A stretch of DNA of 64,000 nucleotides from Engraulis encrasicolus (taxonomy: Eukaryota; Chordata; Actinopteri; Clupeiformes; Engraulidae), in assembly GCF_034702125.1 (NCBI RefSeq), contig NC_085865.1, positions 19,661,781 through 19,725,780 of the forward strand, written 5' to 3'. Shown here one piece after another: positions 11,401 to 24,500 of the stretch (position 1 is its first letter; each line of letters starts with the position of its first letter). The position numbers and the translations under genes were made by a program. A model generated the notes under the pieces. That model made no database searches and had not been told where the DNA came from. It was given only the letters and a program-made list of their open reading frames with translations.

Positions 11401-14400
11401 AGACTAACTTTTGTTTGGTAAGATGTGAAAACCCTACACTTGTATTGCCGCTTGAAGCATAACATTAATTAGAAGACGTGCGCTGATGTTATCCAAATAG
11501 GTATCACGACATGACCAGCAGCCGTTTGCATCAGCAATGTTGGCAAGGATTAGCCAGTTAGTGTAGGCTATGCGTAGGCTACAATTCAGTAATTAAAATG
11601 CAACGCAGTTTTGTTCATCATATCTGCAAGAGCAACGTGGATATTGGCTTGACGTCGTTTAAAACTGGTCGAGTCGTCGGGCGGCATGCCGAAAATAATG
11701 AAACTGAAACGGATAGGGCCTATTGTTATATAAAAAAAATCCTGTCCTGTCGATAAATGCGAACAAAAAAACCACGAAACCGAGACTAGGCCTAGGCGTT
11801 ATTATAAGACCCAGTATGAAACCAATCCATCGAGGACTGCCCATTGCGCTTCCAATCCAGTGGGCGCATCATTTTTGCCGGGGACTAAATAGAAATGCAG
11901 TTACTAAAATTGAAACCATTCACCTGAAAATACCTTGAAATGTATTTTTATGAAGCATAGCCTATCACCATTGTGCATTACGCCTACAGACAACGAGCAA
12001 ACAGGAACTCATTTTTAAAAGCCAACAACGCGTGCGCTCAGTAGCCTATTCAGTCTGGCTTGCAAATAGACCACAGGACGAATTTGAACACGGAGTTCAT
12101 ATCACAAGGGTGTCACGATATCACTGACAGACGTTGAATTGATAGGTTTGAGTCCGACAAGTCGTGCCCTTGTCTTACTGGGCGCACTCTTTCAATTTCG
12201 GACTGCGTCTTTGACAGCCAGATGGGGGCTGCCGCGGGAGCGAAGAAAATGTCCACAACTTCGCTGAATAAATATGCCTATCCTTTGAACTGTGTACAGC
12301 AATTGCAGATGATTAGCTTATTGGATAGCCTATTTTGTGAAGGTTAACTTGTCATTAACAAGGGAATGTGATCCGATTTCAATCCCAGAACATTCTTTGT
12401 GTCTTCAAATTTCCACCTGTCAACAGCAGATCTAGACTTCTCCCACCTAGACCAGCGCGACACTTGTCTGTTTGCGAGCAGTAAACTTGGCTGATAACTT
12501 CAACTTTAGGGCTACAGTATGCAAGGCTAGACAGCGGGTTAACCAATCAGGCCCCTACTGTTGCGTTAATAATGTTTGAGATAAAGATTCTTCAGCGCAG
12601 GATATCAGAAATAAACAAGACAGCGCAGATGGCTATTAGTTTTTTTTTTCAAATATGGTCACAATCGCGTTATTACGCATCATATGCAATATGCGTATTA
12701 TTTCATGAAACCTCAAATCGGAAGCAATAGCCTGTACCCAGCACTTTCAACCCTTTCTTAGATTAATGGCAGCCTAATTGTCCCAAGCGATTTTGAAATC
12801 AAACTGAAGCCCATGCACGGAAGACTCGCATTGGATAGGGACTGGGTTTCAGCAAATTACACAGCAAGGTGCACAAATAACAACGTGGGACTTATGATGC
12901 GTCCTTTTCAGATTAATTGTGGACATTGGGTGAACTATTTGGCTGTCAACTTTAGACATAGGCTACAGGGTTGGATTCCAGGACAAAAACAGCTGTGCTG
13001 CTGACGTAATATTAGTAATAGAATGCTTGATGAAACGCTCCATGCTGCGTCGAGATTTCAGAATGTTGAAGGGTCTAACATTCTGCACTTCCACGCGTTT
13101 CAAACAGGCGGCGTAGGGTGCATGTACACAATGATAAAAAATAATGGACATGAAAACAAGTGATCATTCAAAATTAACTCCACTAACTACAGTAAAGCAA
13201 AATATTAACAATGAAAGTTATTCTAAATAGCATAATAGGGCACCTTTAAATGTGGAAGGCATACACTCGCGGTTAGCTATCCTATATTAGCTATCTATTT
13301 GCGGTATTGTTTAATTACTCTCATTGGTTATTCATACAGGCAGTAGGCCTAGCATGAACATACGATACGAGTGTAATTTGCTTACCGGGTACGGGATTCG
13401 CCGTTCAAATGGAGCAATAATATATGTCCGTTGTTGACTTTCGGGAGAGATCAAATATGCGTCTGCTTCTGAAATTGCAAGTGAAGTTGTGATTTTTGGG
13501 TATCAAACGTTCTATAATCTGTTTATGACATAATTTCGTTCTTTTGTTATCTTTCAAACTACCTGTAAGGGCAAGAATTGCTCATCTTGTCAGTATTTTC
13601 CTTGCGCAAAGGGAGGAAATGAAATATCGTCCAAAGTATTCTCGCTGATCGCATGGTGGACGATCACACGATGTCCATTACAAATGCCTATACTGGTCAT
13701 TTCGCAGTACCGGTAATTTATTTTGATGCAGCTGCGAAAAGCCGAGTGTGCAGTATTGTTTAATTATTATTTTCTGATCTGCGCCCTCCGACGATCATTT
13801 TCAACGCTTTTGAAATAAACCACTGTGGACAGACACGCTCCGTGGGCGACCGTGCTTTCATTGTCACCTGCAGCCCGCAATAAATACATGGGCCCATCAT
13901 TTTTTTGTTTTTTGTTTTAATCTTGGTGATACCTGACAACTTGTTGGTTTTACCTATTGTTTTTTTTTTTTTCTTCCTGGGTCTGTTTATTTCCCCCCAT
14001 GATTTTATTCATGTTCCCTGATTAACTTATTATTTTTTTCTACTGTGGTGTTCAAGGATAAAGGATAGTTTATTGGTCACATATATTGTTGTGCACTTGG
14101 GTACTTTCATTACTTTCATTCATACTTGCATTGGGAGCTTCATTAGCCTATTATGTGTATTATCAATATTTACTGAAATGTGTACAATATGGATTTTTTG
14201 ACTCAATCGTTTATTTTCCTTTAAAAAAACAAACAATCAAACTGACCCCTGTGGGCTTTGGGCTTACCTGTGCATCACTACTAGACCAACCATGTTCTGT
14301 TTGTGGTTAATTACATGCATGCAATGTTTAGCTGTGTTATTGCACCTGCATGGCTGCGAGCTGTCCCCTTAAATCCCTCAAGACACAGCCCCTATCATAA

Positions 14401-15252
14401 GTTTGTTGTGAACAGAATGGCAATGACCACATTGCAATGTGTAATGCTGTAGGCTTTTTTTTTTTTTTTTTCTCAAACAGCCAAACACTTTCCTGGTGGA
14501 ATGGTGTGCACCCGCACAGTGGTGCGCACACAGACACACAGAGGCTAGTACAAGGGCCTATTTCTGTGTTCCTGCACCCCCAAGGCAGTGCGCTGTCCCT
14601 GCCTGAGCTGCTGTGAGCCGTTTACCACCCCCCACCCCACCCCACCCTACCCCTCTTATGTGCTAATTATGCATGAACGGCTTGACGTGTGCCATGTGCG
14701 TGACGCCTCTTTTTGGGGGAAAACATTGGGGGCAAAGCCAGTGCAAGTCAATTGGTGGTGTTGGGAAATAATAAACGAAAGACAAGGACCCTGTAGACTA
14801 GCGTTGCTCACGGTCAACATGCCAAAAACGTGTTGTGTTACCGGCTGTTCAAATAATATGGCCAAACAGCCGTGGCTGATGCATGGACTGTGTTCATTTA
14901 GGCTAGCCGGTGTAGCATGTCAGTTAATGAGACATTCGGTTTGTTTTCCCTCAAAAAGGGGCGTAGCGCACATTCACGAGCGAAGTCCCCGGATGGCCGT
15001 TCATACATATGATAATGTATGATTATGTAAGTATGTAAATATGATTAAGTAATTCTGATTGATTGATTGTTTCCCCCGTGTAGTGACGCCCCGGTCAGTG
15101 AGCTGTCCCTGGAGCTGCTGCTGCTGCAGGTGGTGCTGCCCGCTCTGCTGGAACAGGGGCACACGCGCCAGTGGCTCAAGGGCCTGGTCCGCGCATGGAC
15201 CGTCACCGCTGGATACCTGCTGTAAGTGGCCACAGACAAATATGCACGCACG

Positions 15253-15308
<56 letters not shown>

Positions 15309-15397
15309 CAGACAAACATGGCAGTGGCTCAATGGCCTGGTCCACCCATGGATCGTCACCGCTGGATACCTGCTGTAAGTGGCCACAGACAAATATG

Positions 15398-15445
<48 letters not shown>

Positions 15446-15542
15446 CAGACAAACATGGCAGTGGCTCAATGGCCTGGTCCACCCATGGATCGTCACCGCT
15501 GGATACCTGCTGTAAGTGGCCACAGACAAATATGCACGCACG

Positions 15543-15580
<38 letters not shown>

Positions 15581-18500
15581 GGCTGGGCGGTTCTGGAAAA
15601 AATGTGCACCACGGTTTTCTTGATGAAAATTGATATCACGGTTTTCTGCGCGGTTTTTTTGATAAGCGACGATTTTCTGCCACATCTCAATGCTCCTGAA
15701 GAAAAGACTGAAATTAAATTTAAAAATGAAATAAAATCCTGAGTTTTAATTCATCTCCATTTCTATTTTAATCACTTTTTGGGAATAAACACACACACAC
15801 ACACACACAGACAGACAAACATGGCAGTGGCTCAATGGCCTGGTCCACCACATGGCAGGATACCTGCTGTGCTGTAAGCGCGCACACACACCACATACAC
15901 ACTTGTAGTTAGGGCACACAAAGGCGCATTCACAGTCAGCGTAACTGGCGGTAAACTCACTCATACCTCCCTGGTGACGATGGCGTGCGCTCAAAATGAA
16001 GTCACACCCCCCTCCGCAAGCTGCCGCGTCGCAAGGTCTTGCACCCAACATTTTTTGTAACTTGATGCGCGTCCACCACCAACGACCACGTAGGCAGACA
16101 GAGCAGTTGCCTATAGAAGAGACACTACTGGACTACAGAAGGGACCCTGCATCATTTTGAGGATAATATATTATAATGTCTTGGAGAGCTATTTTATCTT
16201 CTCCCTTAAATTTTGTTCAGTGAAACAATTGTTTACTTTGTTCAGTAAAGCAAGTTGATCTATTTATAAATTCTGTAGCCAGAACAATGCTCTCACATGG
16301 TCTTGGAATGATCTGGCATTGTAGGCTACAACAAAAATCTATGTTTCATTGTGATAAGTCATAAGTCAGACGTTCAGTAGCCCTACAGCAGCCGTGTTTG
16401 GCTTTCTATTTTTATACATCTCTAGAACTACCGCTGCGAGTGCGACAGATTCTGCCGTTTCTCTCATGAACAGCAGAGGGCACACTTCCGAAAATGCAAG
16501 CAAAAGCCTGTAAATGGCGCTTTTGACTATGAATGGTCTGCCGCATTTTAATGGTTCTCACGCCAAATGCCAGGAGGTACGCATGTTAAGTATGCGGCCA
16601 GCTTAAGGGTTTGTGCATTGGGAGTCATCATCTCATACCTGCAGTTAGCGTGCCGTGCACACACACACACACACTTTTACAGTTCCATTCACCTGTGCCT
16701 GAAGGGCCTCATCTGCTTGAAGCACACACTCGTTCACCTGGTATTGAGTGTGAAGTGAACACCATTGCCATGTTTTCCCCCACCCAAGTGTAGGGCTGAT
16801 AGTATTCAGGCTCCATGCCTGATTTCAGGCTTGACAGAGTTTGCAAAAATAAAAACATTAATGATAATTAGCCATTAGGTTATTCTTATCTCAGAAAGTG
16901 ATGCTGATTCAGGGTTTTCTTCTACTATCAGGGTTGAATAATGGTCATACACAGGCTATTAAATGTTTGAATAATGTGTCAAAATAGGTCTACGGTACGT
17001 CACTATGCAGTATCTTGTCGTAGTCGTTAGAGTAGGGAAAAAAGTTCAGGCTCTGGACTTTTTTTCACTATCACCCCTGCAAGTGTGTCTCAGTTGAATG
17101 TACCGATGCTATGACTTGTTGCAGTGTGACCTGTTTAGGTGCAGTCACACTTGCAGATCAGCATTGTCGTTTTAGGTGGAATGTGCTCATTTGCTTCAGG
17201 TGAAATGTGCTAATTGATTCCGTTTGCTGTATGCATAGAGTAGACAAGAGCATAAGACATTTGCATTCGGCAGAGACGAGGACCGTTTTACTATGGATGG
17301 AAAACCAAATAAAAGAAGCCAGCTGCATTCAAATTGTTGTATTGCTAGAAGCTAAGTGTACAAGTGATGTGCTAGACCTTATGTTTATGAATATCCCTAT
17401 GCACACGGGACATCAGTATTCTTCACAGCACAAACAAGTGTTTGTAAACTTACAAACAGGCCCAGCAGTCCGCGACCTTGGGATCTTGGGCTCTTAACAA
17501 AACTTTGTTGTTGTTGTTATGAACAACAACAATAATATATTTTATGTACTTATCTGCTTATTTATTTTTCTGATTTCCGTAATTTTGCTCAGAAGTCAAT
17601 TGGGTCATCTAGAAGTCCTTGCCCATGTATTTGTTTTCTTAAATGTAGCATATGTATCTGTTGTTTTTGTGTAATGCTGTTGACAAACAAAATGCCCCAA
17701 AAAAATACCTCTGCCCCTCTCCAGTAGCTACAGTAACAGGCTACTAGCTTTTCTGATATCTGACCATTTCCTCCTCTTTCCTTTCTCTACCAATCCTAAT
17801 GAGATGTAATCTGGAATCTTCTTCCCCCTCCAGAGACCTCCACTCATACCTGCTGGGGGACCAGGAGGAGAACGAGGCCAACCAGCCGGCCAACAACAAC
17901 AACAACCAGCCGCCCCGCAACAACAACAACAACAACCTGAACGCCGCGCTGCCCCCTGTGGTGGGAGAGGGCCTCCACGCCGCCCACCAGGCCATCCTGC
18001 ACCAGGGGGGGCCCGTCGGCTTCCAGCCCTACCACCGGCCCATGCGCTTCCCCTTCAGGGTATGTGAAAGTGAAAGTCCATTGAGAAACTCCAACTCCCA
18101 TTGTCATTGTGACACAGCACGCCACAGCACACACACAAGTCAACACTGCACACAACAAAATTGCCTTTATGGCTCACCCTTGCAAGGGGCCAGCCCTCAA
18201 TGGCGCCCCTAGGAAGCAGTGCGGCGGGACGGTATCATGCTCAGGGTACCTCAGTCATGGAGGAGGATGGGGGAGAGCACTGGTTGACGCCCTAACCGCT
18301 TACACATGACTGCCCATATGGGTATGCAATGCTGCCCTTACTTCCACCCTCGCAATAGATACTCTACACTTCAGCTGGGAGTCTAGGTGTTCAAATGTAT
18401 TCAGTATAATGATAATAATAATGATTATTATTAGAGCTGGGACTGGATTACATTTTTTTAATAGAATTAATATATAGGCTTTGAAATTAATGAATCGAAT

Positions 18501-21500
18501 TAATCACATTTAAATATCTGACTTGTAAACAGTGAAAAGTATTTTTTTTCACTTGGATTTTGAATAATGACAGTAAATAATAAATAAGCTTAATCTAAAA
18601 ATATTGTTAATTTTTAAAAGAAGAGAGAACTTTTCTCAATTTCATCAGACTGTTCACCATAAGGCGAAATGCTGCCCTCCACACTGGTCTAATCCAGAAC
18701 TATGTAGCTATATTATAGTGCGATTAAAATTAGTTCTTTTTTTAAATCGTATTAATTTTTGTGTGATTAATTAATTGAAATTAATGCATTAATGTCCGAA
18801 CCCTAATTATTATACAGTTATGTAATAATAATAATAATAATGATAATGTTATCTTGTAATGATAATGATAAAACATGATCTTAATATACCAACCACAGGT
18901 ATGATAGTGTGATGATTATGATAATTGCAATAGTGGGACTGTGACTAAGTAGCATTTATATGCATATGCAAAATCGGTGCCCTCACTGATTTTCCTAAAA
19001 ATAGTCATAATGCGTGAGGATAGTCATTATGCGTGCTATAGCAATTCATTATTCCCTGTGTGTTTTTCCCCTTGTGTGTGTTTGTAGATTGGCCTGCTGA
19101 TTGCATTAATGTGCGTGACGCTGCTCGTGGCCAGCCTGGTCTGCCTTACATTACCAGGTAAGCTTTCGTCTGCTACTCCTGACAATAGCCAAACCTCTCT
19201 CAGTTTATCCTGATGGCACCTTTGGTGTTTGACACTAGTGTCCCGGATATCTCCACCAGACAAGAGCACTGCTGAGTAACGGCAGAGGCTTAGCATAGCA
19301 AACACAGGGATGTTGCCTTGGGGTGAACTCTTTAAGTGTCTGCCACCACAGCGCAACTTGATAGAAAGTTTAAAACCTGCAGCTAATCCTATACGGTCAC
19401 CCTATGTGATCCGAGGACGCGGAAGCAAGATTTTTGCGTGTGCACTAGTTGCATTGGGCGTTGTTGAAAGCTTGGCAGAACCCCACTGAGAGTTGACTTA
19501 CCTGTGGCCTAACACGGCCCGGAATAGCTCACTTCTCAGCAAGCACCAACATCCTTTGTTTCTCCGCCTGGCTCTGAGTAGCCTATACATTCAGGTTTTT
19601 GTTGTGTAGATGGTAGGGAAAGCAAAGAATGGAGTGCAAGAGTTGTACAAATGCCACAACAGACATGTGGAAAGAACCAAAAGGAAGAGGCAAGGGAGCA
19701 CCAAGCACTCAGTGCACTTGTGTGAAATTTGTCATATCGCCTTTTCTCAATCTGCCTTTCTTTTTTTTTTAATCTGCAGGGCTGATAGTAATCAGGCTCC
19801 ATGCCTGATTTCAGGCTTGACAGAGTTGACAGAGACAGAGAGCAAAAATAAAAACATTGATAATAATTAGCCATTTGGTTATTCTTATCTCAGAAAGTGT
19901 TACAAGTTTAGGGTTTTCTTCTACTACCAGGCTTGAATAATGGTCATACACAGGCTATTAAATGTTTGAATAATGTGTCAAAATAGGCCTAAGTTACGTC
20001 ACTATGCAGTATCTTGTCGTCGTCGTTAGAGCAGGGGAAAAAGTTCAGGCTCAGGATTTTTTTTCACTATCACCCCTGATTCTGCCTTTATTTGTTTCTT
20101 GCCTGTTTCCATCTATCTCTCTGTCTCTCATTTTTTTTCTCAGGCAACTTTCTAAGCTAGTTCCAGCATCTCTGTTCTCCGTCTGGCTCTGTCCAGCCTT
20201 ACGTTCACGCTTTTTTTTTGTTGTAGGTGATGGTTAAACCAAAAGACTGATTGCAAACATCTCCTTCCATCTCTCTCACATTACATTGCATTACAGTACA
20301 CTACATTACATTACACTACGTTACATTTAGCAGACACTTTTAACCAAAGCAACTCACAAAGAGGACATTAAAGCAAGTACAGAGTTGGGGGACAATACAG
20401 AGTACAGCAATATACATTAATTAAGGACAGATGGAGAGCAGTAATGTATAAATAGTGGAGGACCTATTAAGTGTAGTGAATGTTAGTTCCCATGACTAGA
20501 GATGAGTAGAGTTAGTTTTGTTTTGCAGGGAAGCTCTCTCAGAAGAAACTATCCACACAAAACACACTATAATCTCTGTCTCTCGTGTCCTCTACCCCTC
20601 TCTCTGTGTCCAGTCTTCGCCGGTCGCTATCTGATGTCCTTCTGGACGGGCAGCTCTAAGATCCATGAGCTGTACACGGCGGCGTGCGGCCTGTACGTGT
20701 GCTGGCTCTCCATCCGGGGCATCACGCTACTGCTGGCCTGGATGCCTCAGGGACGCACGGTCATCATGCTCAAGGTCCAGGAGTGGTCACTCATGGTAAA
20801 CACACACACCCCTTTTGAAATGGCCACATTGAAAACAAATGGATCATGATGTCATTGAAAGGTGCACAGTGTAATGATTTTAGCAGTTTCTTTCCAGAAT
20901 TCATGCTGCCCATTCAGAAATTGTCTTTTTATTTTTAGAAATACTTACCACCACCATCAAATTTCTAAGTATTCGTTATGACTAGAAAATTGCACTTATC
21001 ATACATGAAAAGGGGGATCTTCTCCATGGTCTGCCATTTTGAATATCCATAAGTCGACATTTTTGGCTGCAAAACTTACTATACGTTTGTCATACTAGTA
21101 AATCTTAGTTTATTATTTAGAAAATATCCATGAAAAGATTACATTTTCCTATAGGTAGCACAGTTTCAATGAGCAGCATAGTTGCAATACCTTCTCTGGC
21201 CACCATCCACAGTGCACCTTTAAAGGGCAATAGATTAAATGGATTTGAAATGGTCCTTCATGGTAAACAATCGTGACCATTGTGCGCTCAACTTCCACTC
21301 CCATCTTGGAGAAATGTACAATCGAACTTCTGATCGCATTCATTAACCAATAGACTTGTATATTAAATAGGGGTGTAAATCACAGCCTTCATGACGATAC
21401 GATACAGTATCGATTTCTTAAATCAGGGATTCGATTTTTTTCGATACTTAAGAATTCCCCACAATACGATGCGATTCGGTTCGATTCGATTTTTTCCAAT

Positions 21501-24500
21501 TACTTTTCCACTGCTATTGAGTTATGGAGCTAGGGCATTGCACAGGGGCCAGCGATTCTATACTTTTCGATTCTTAAGAATGTCCCACGATACGATGCTT
21601 TTCGATTAAATCGCTGGCCGATACTTCCGATACATCGATACATTTCGATTTTATGTACACCCCTAATATTAAATGTGCGTATGTTTGTATGTGTGTCTAC
21701 AGATTGTTAAGTCTGTGGTGGTGGCAGTGCTGGTGGCTGGAGTTATCCCCCTGCTGCTGGGTCTGCTCTTCCAGCTGGTCATCGTGGCTCCGCTCAGAGT
21801 ACAGCTGGATCAAACACCCCTTTTCTACCCCTGGCAGGTGTGTGTGTGCACGCGCGTGTCTTCATGTGTGTGAGAGAGAAAGGGTATGTGATTGTCAGGC
21901 CATGTTGAAGTAGAAGAAACCACATAAGCTTATACTCATCATTTATTTAGACCAGGTCCATTGTCCATGTCCACCAGACTATTTGCAGACCATGTGTGTT
22001 AGAGAGAAGTGGTATCTGATTGTCAGACCTTGTTAAAGTAGTAGACACTGCACCCTCAGGCTTGCACTCATTATTTATTTAGAGACCGTGTCTGTCCATT
22101 GTCCATGTACACCAGAACATTGTCAGACTATGTGTCTGTGCTTGAGATCATGCGTGCATGAGTGTCATCCCCCAGAGTCCTTAAGGTGGCTGAGTACCTG
22201 TTATTCACAGGGCTGACAGAGTTGGCAAGAATAGAGTATGATCTTTATGTCCAATGTCCACACCACATGTCCTTTTGTCCAAAGTCCACACCATAAAGAC
22301 AGCCACACATGACATGCTGACTCTACCAACGTTTTCGGTAACCAGGCCCAAGGTTAGGTGTTGCATAGATAACTACTGTAGGTTAGACTTCAACAGCGGT
22401 GTCAAAAGTGTAAGTACAACACCAGAACATGATATTACATAGCTGTAACGCCAGTTAGTCCATTGGGTCCTAATGAGGTGGGTTAGACTGTTGTTACTGA
22501 AAAACACTGAAAACGTAAAAAGAACCTGCCACAAATTTGATCCAACCCGCCTACAGTGAGGTGATCATAAGACAAGCACACAGCAACACCGGTTACTATG
22601 TTAAGTTATGTGGGTTGGAGGGAAACCGTGTTTATTTTATTTTTTACTTTTACTTTTGACATTTCTTGATTTCAGCCTCACTTACAAATTGGTAAACTCT
22701 AAATGTAAACAAATAGGTAAATTCCAGCACTATTGCGTTTTTGCTGTCTGTGACATGTTTCCAGATGTAGTATTCTGTGAGTTTAAGCTTGTTGGTCTTT
22801 TGACAAATACCTTTATTGCATTACAATCACTTCATACACACACAGACACCAATGCATAGTATTGGCAGGCCATCTACAATTCTCTGTTGCATGTCATATC
22901 CCATAGTACCTCTGTGATAAACAACCCTTGAATCCCTGAAAGTTCATAACGCCCAACTCCAATCAAATCTGCTAGAGACGCAGGCTATTAAACAGTCTTC
23001 ATAACTCTCCTGTGAAATCACTCTTCAGTCTTCGCCAAAGTCAGAACTTTTAGGTTTTTACCACCGAATAAACACCTACAAATTCCAAATCCTCTGAAGC
23101 AAAGAGAAGATGTGTTATGAACCTTGAGCCTCTTGATAACTGGTGTGTTGTTTCCTCTTGCGGTCCACAGGACTGGGCCCTGGGGGTTCTCCATGCCAAA
23201 ATCATCGCAGCCATCACGCTGATGGGGCCCCAGTGGTGGCTCAAGACAGTCATCGAACAGGTGGGAGAAATGAATTCGCTCCCCCCCCCCTTCTCTCTCT
23301 GTCTCTCTCGCTCTGCATCTCCCCCTCGTCTCGCTTTCCCGCTCACTCTGTCTCTCTGCCTCTTGCTCTCTCTCTCTGCCTCGATCTCTCTCTCTCTGCC
23401 TTGATCTCTCTCTCTGGCTCTCCCCTTCTCACTTTTTCCCTCTCTCTGCAGCTCCTTATTACTTCATTAACCTCTGCCTTCTTGTGAACACATGGGGATC
23501 GAGTTATTGTTAGTGATTAAAAACCGGCAGTACTGTTCTCGGCTGGCTATTGCTGCAGGATTTTCTACTTGAGGGGGAATATTCCTGAATCGCATTACTG
23601 TACCGGGTTTAATCTATTATGGCCAGCTGTCAGTGAGCACATGTCCATCTGCAGGGGGGTAATGGGCTGCTCTGCTGATGCCATTTCTGGCACAAGACAG
23701 CATCCTGATGGAGCTGTATGAGTTGAGGATTTTTATGCCTCTCCTGATGGAGATCATGTGTTTAACAGGAATTGGCTCAAACGTACTCTACAATAACCCT
23801 GTTTTTACCTGATAAATACACAGTATATTGATATCTTGGTACTCAGAATTGCTTCCATCAAGAAATACAAAAAATGCACTTGTCCACTCAAGAGGTCTAA
23901 TCAGAATGTGACACAAGCTGAAGAGTATGTACATTTGGTCAGTGATTTCCCAAACGGATGTTGCCCATAAACAAATTTGATCTTTTCATGAATATTTAGT
24001 ATGTAACAAATAAATGTTTACTGGTCTGCCCCAAAGTACACAAAGATCTGCGGCCAAAGATGTATATTACTAGAAACTCCAAATGGCGCACATGGAGAAG
24101 ATCCACGTTTTCATGTGTGGAAAAGTTAAATTTTTCCAGTCCAAATGAATACTTTAAAAAAAAAGGTGGTGATAAATATTCATGAAAATGATTTGTGAAG
24201 GGGCAGCTTACATTCTGGAAATAAACTACAAAAAAACCTACCTTCATTTTAAACTGATGCTGGTATAATGATGCCTGATGCTAGTATATTACATGATGTA
24301 TTTTGTGTTCGCAGGTGTATGCCAATGGTATCCGCAACATTGATCTGCATTTCATAATCCGTAAGCTGGCGGCTCCAGTCATTTCAGTTCTGCTGCTCTC
24401 CCTCTCCGTGCCCTACGTGATTGCCTTTGGGATCACTCCCCTGCTCGGTGAGTTCTGCCTTTTAAATTAGATTGCATATCGTTAACATTTTTCATACTGA

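Noticed and set aside
15059..15580. A novel repeat-containing protein from the exon 14 array
   Set aside because: The frame is not the marchf6 frame and is kept open by CA repeats; it is an exon-duplication artefact.
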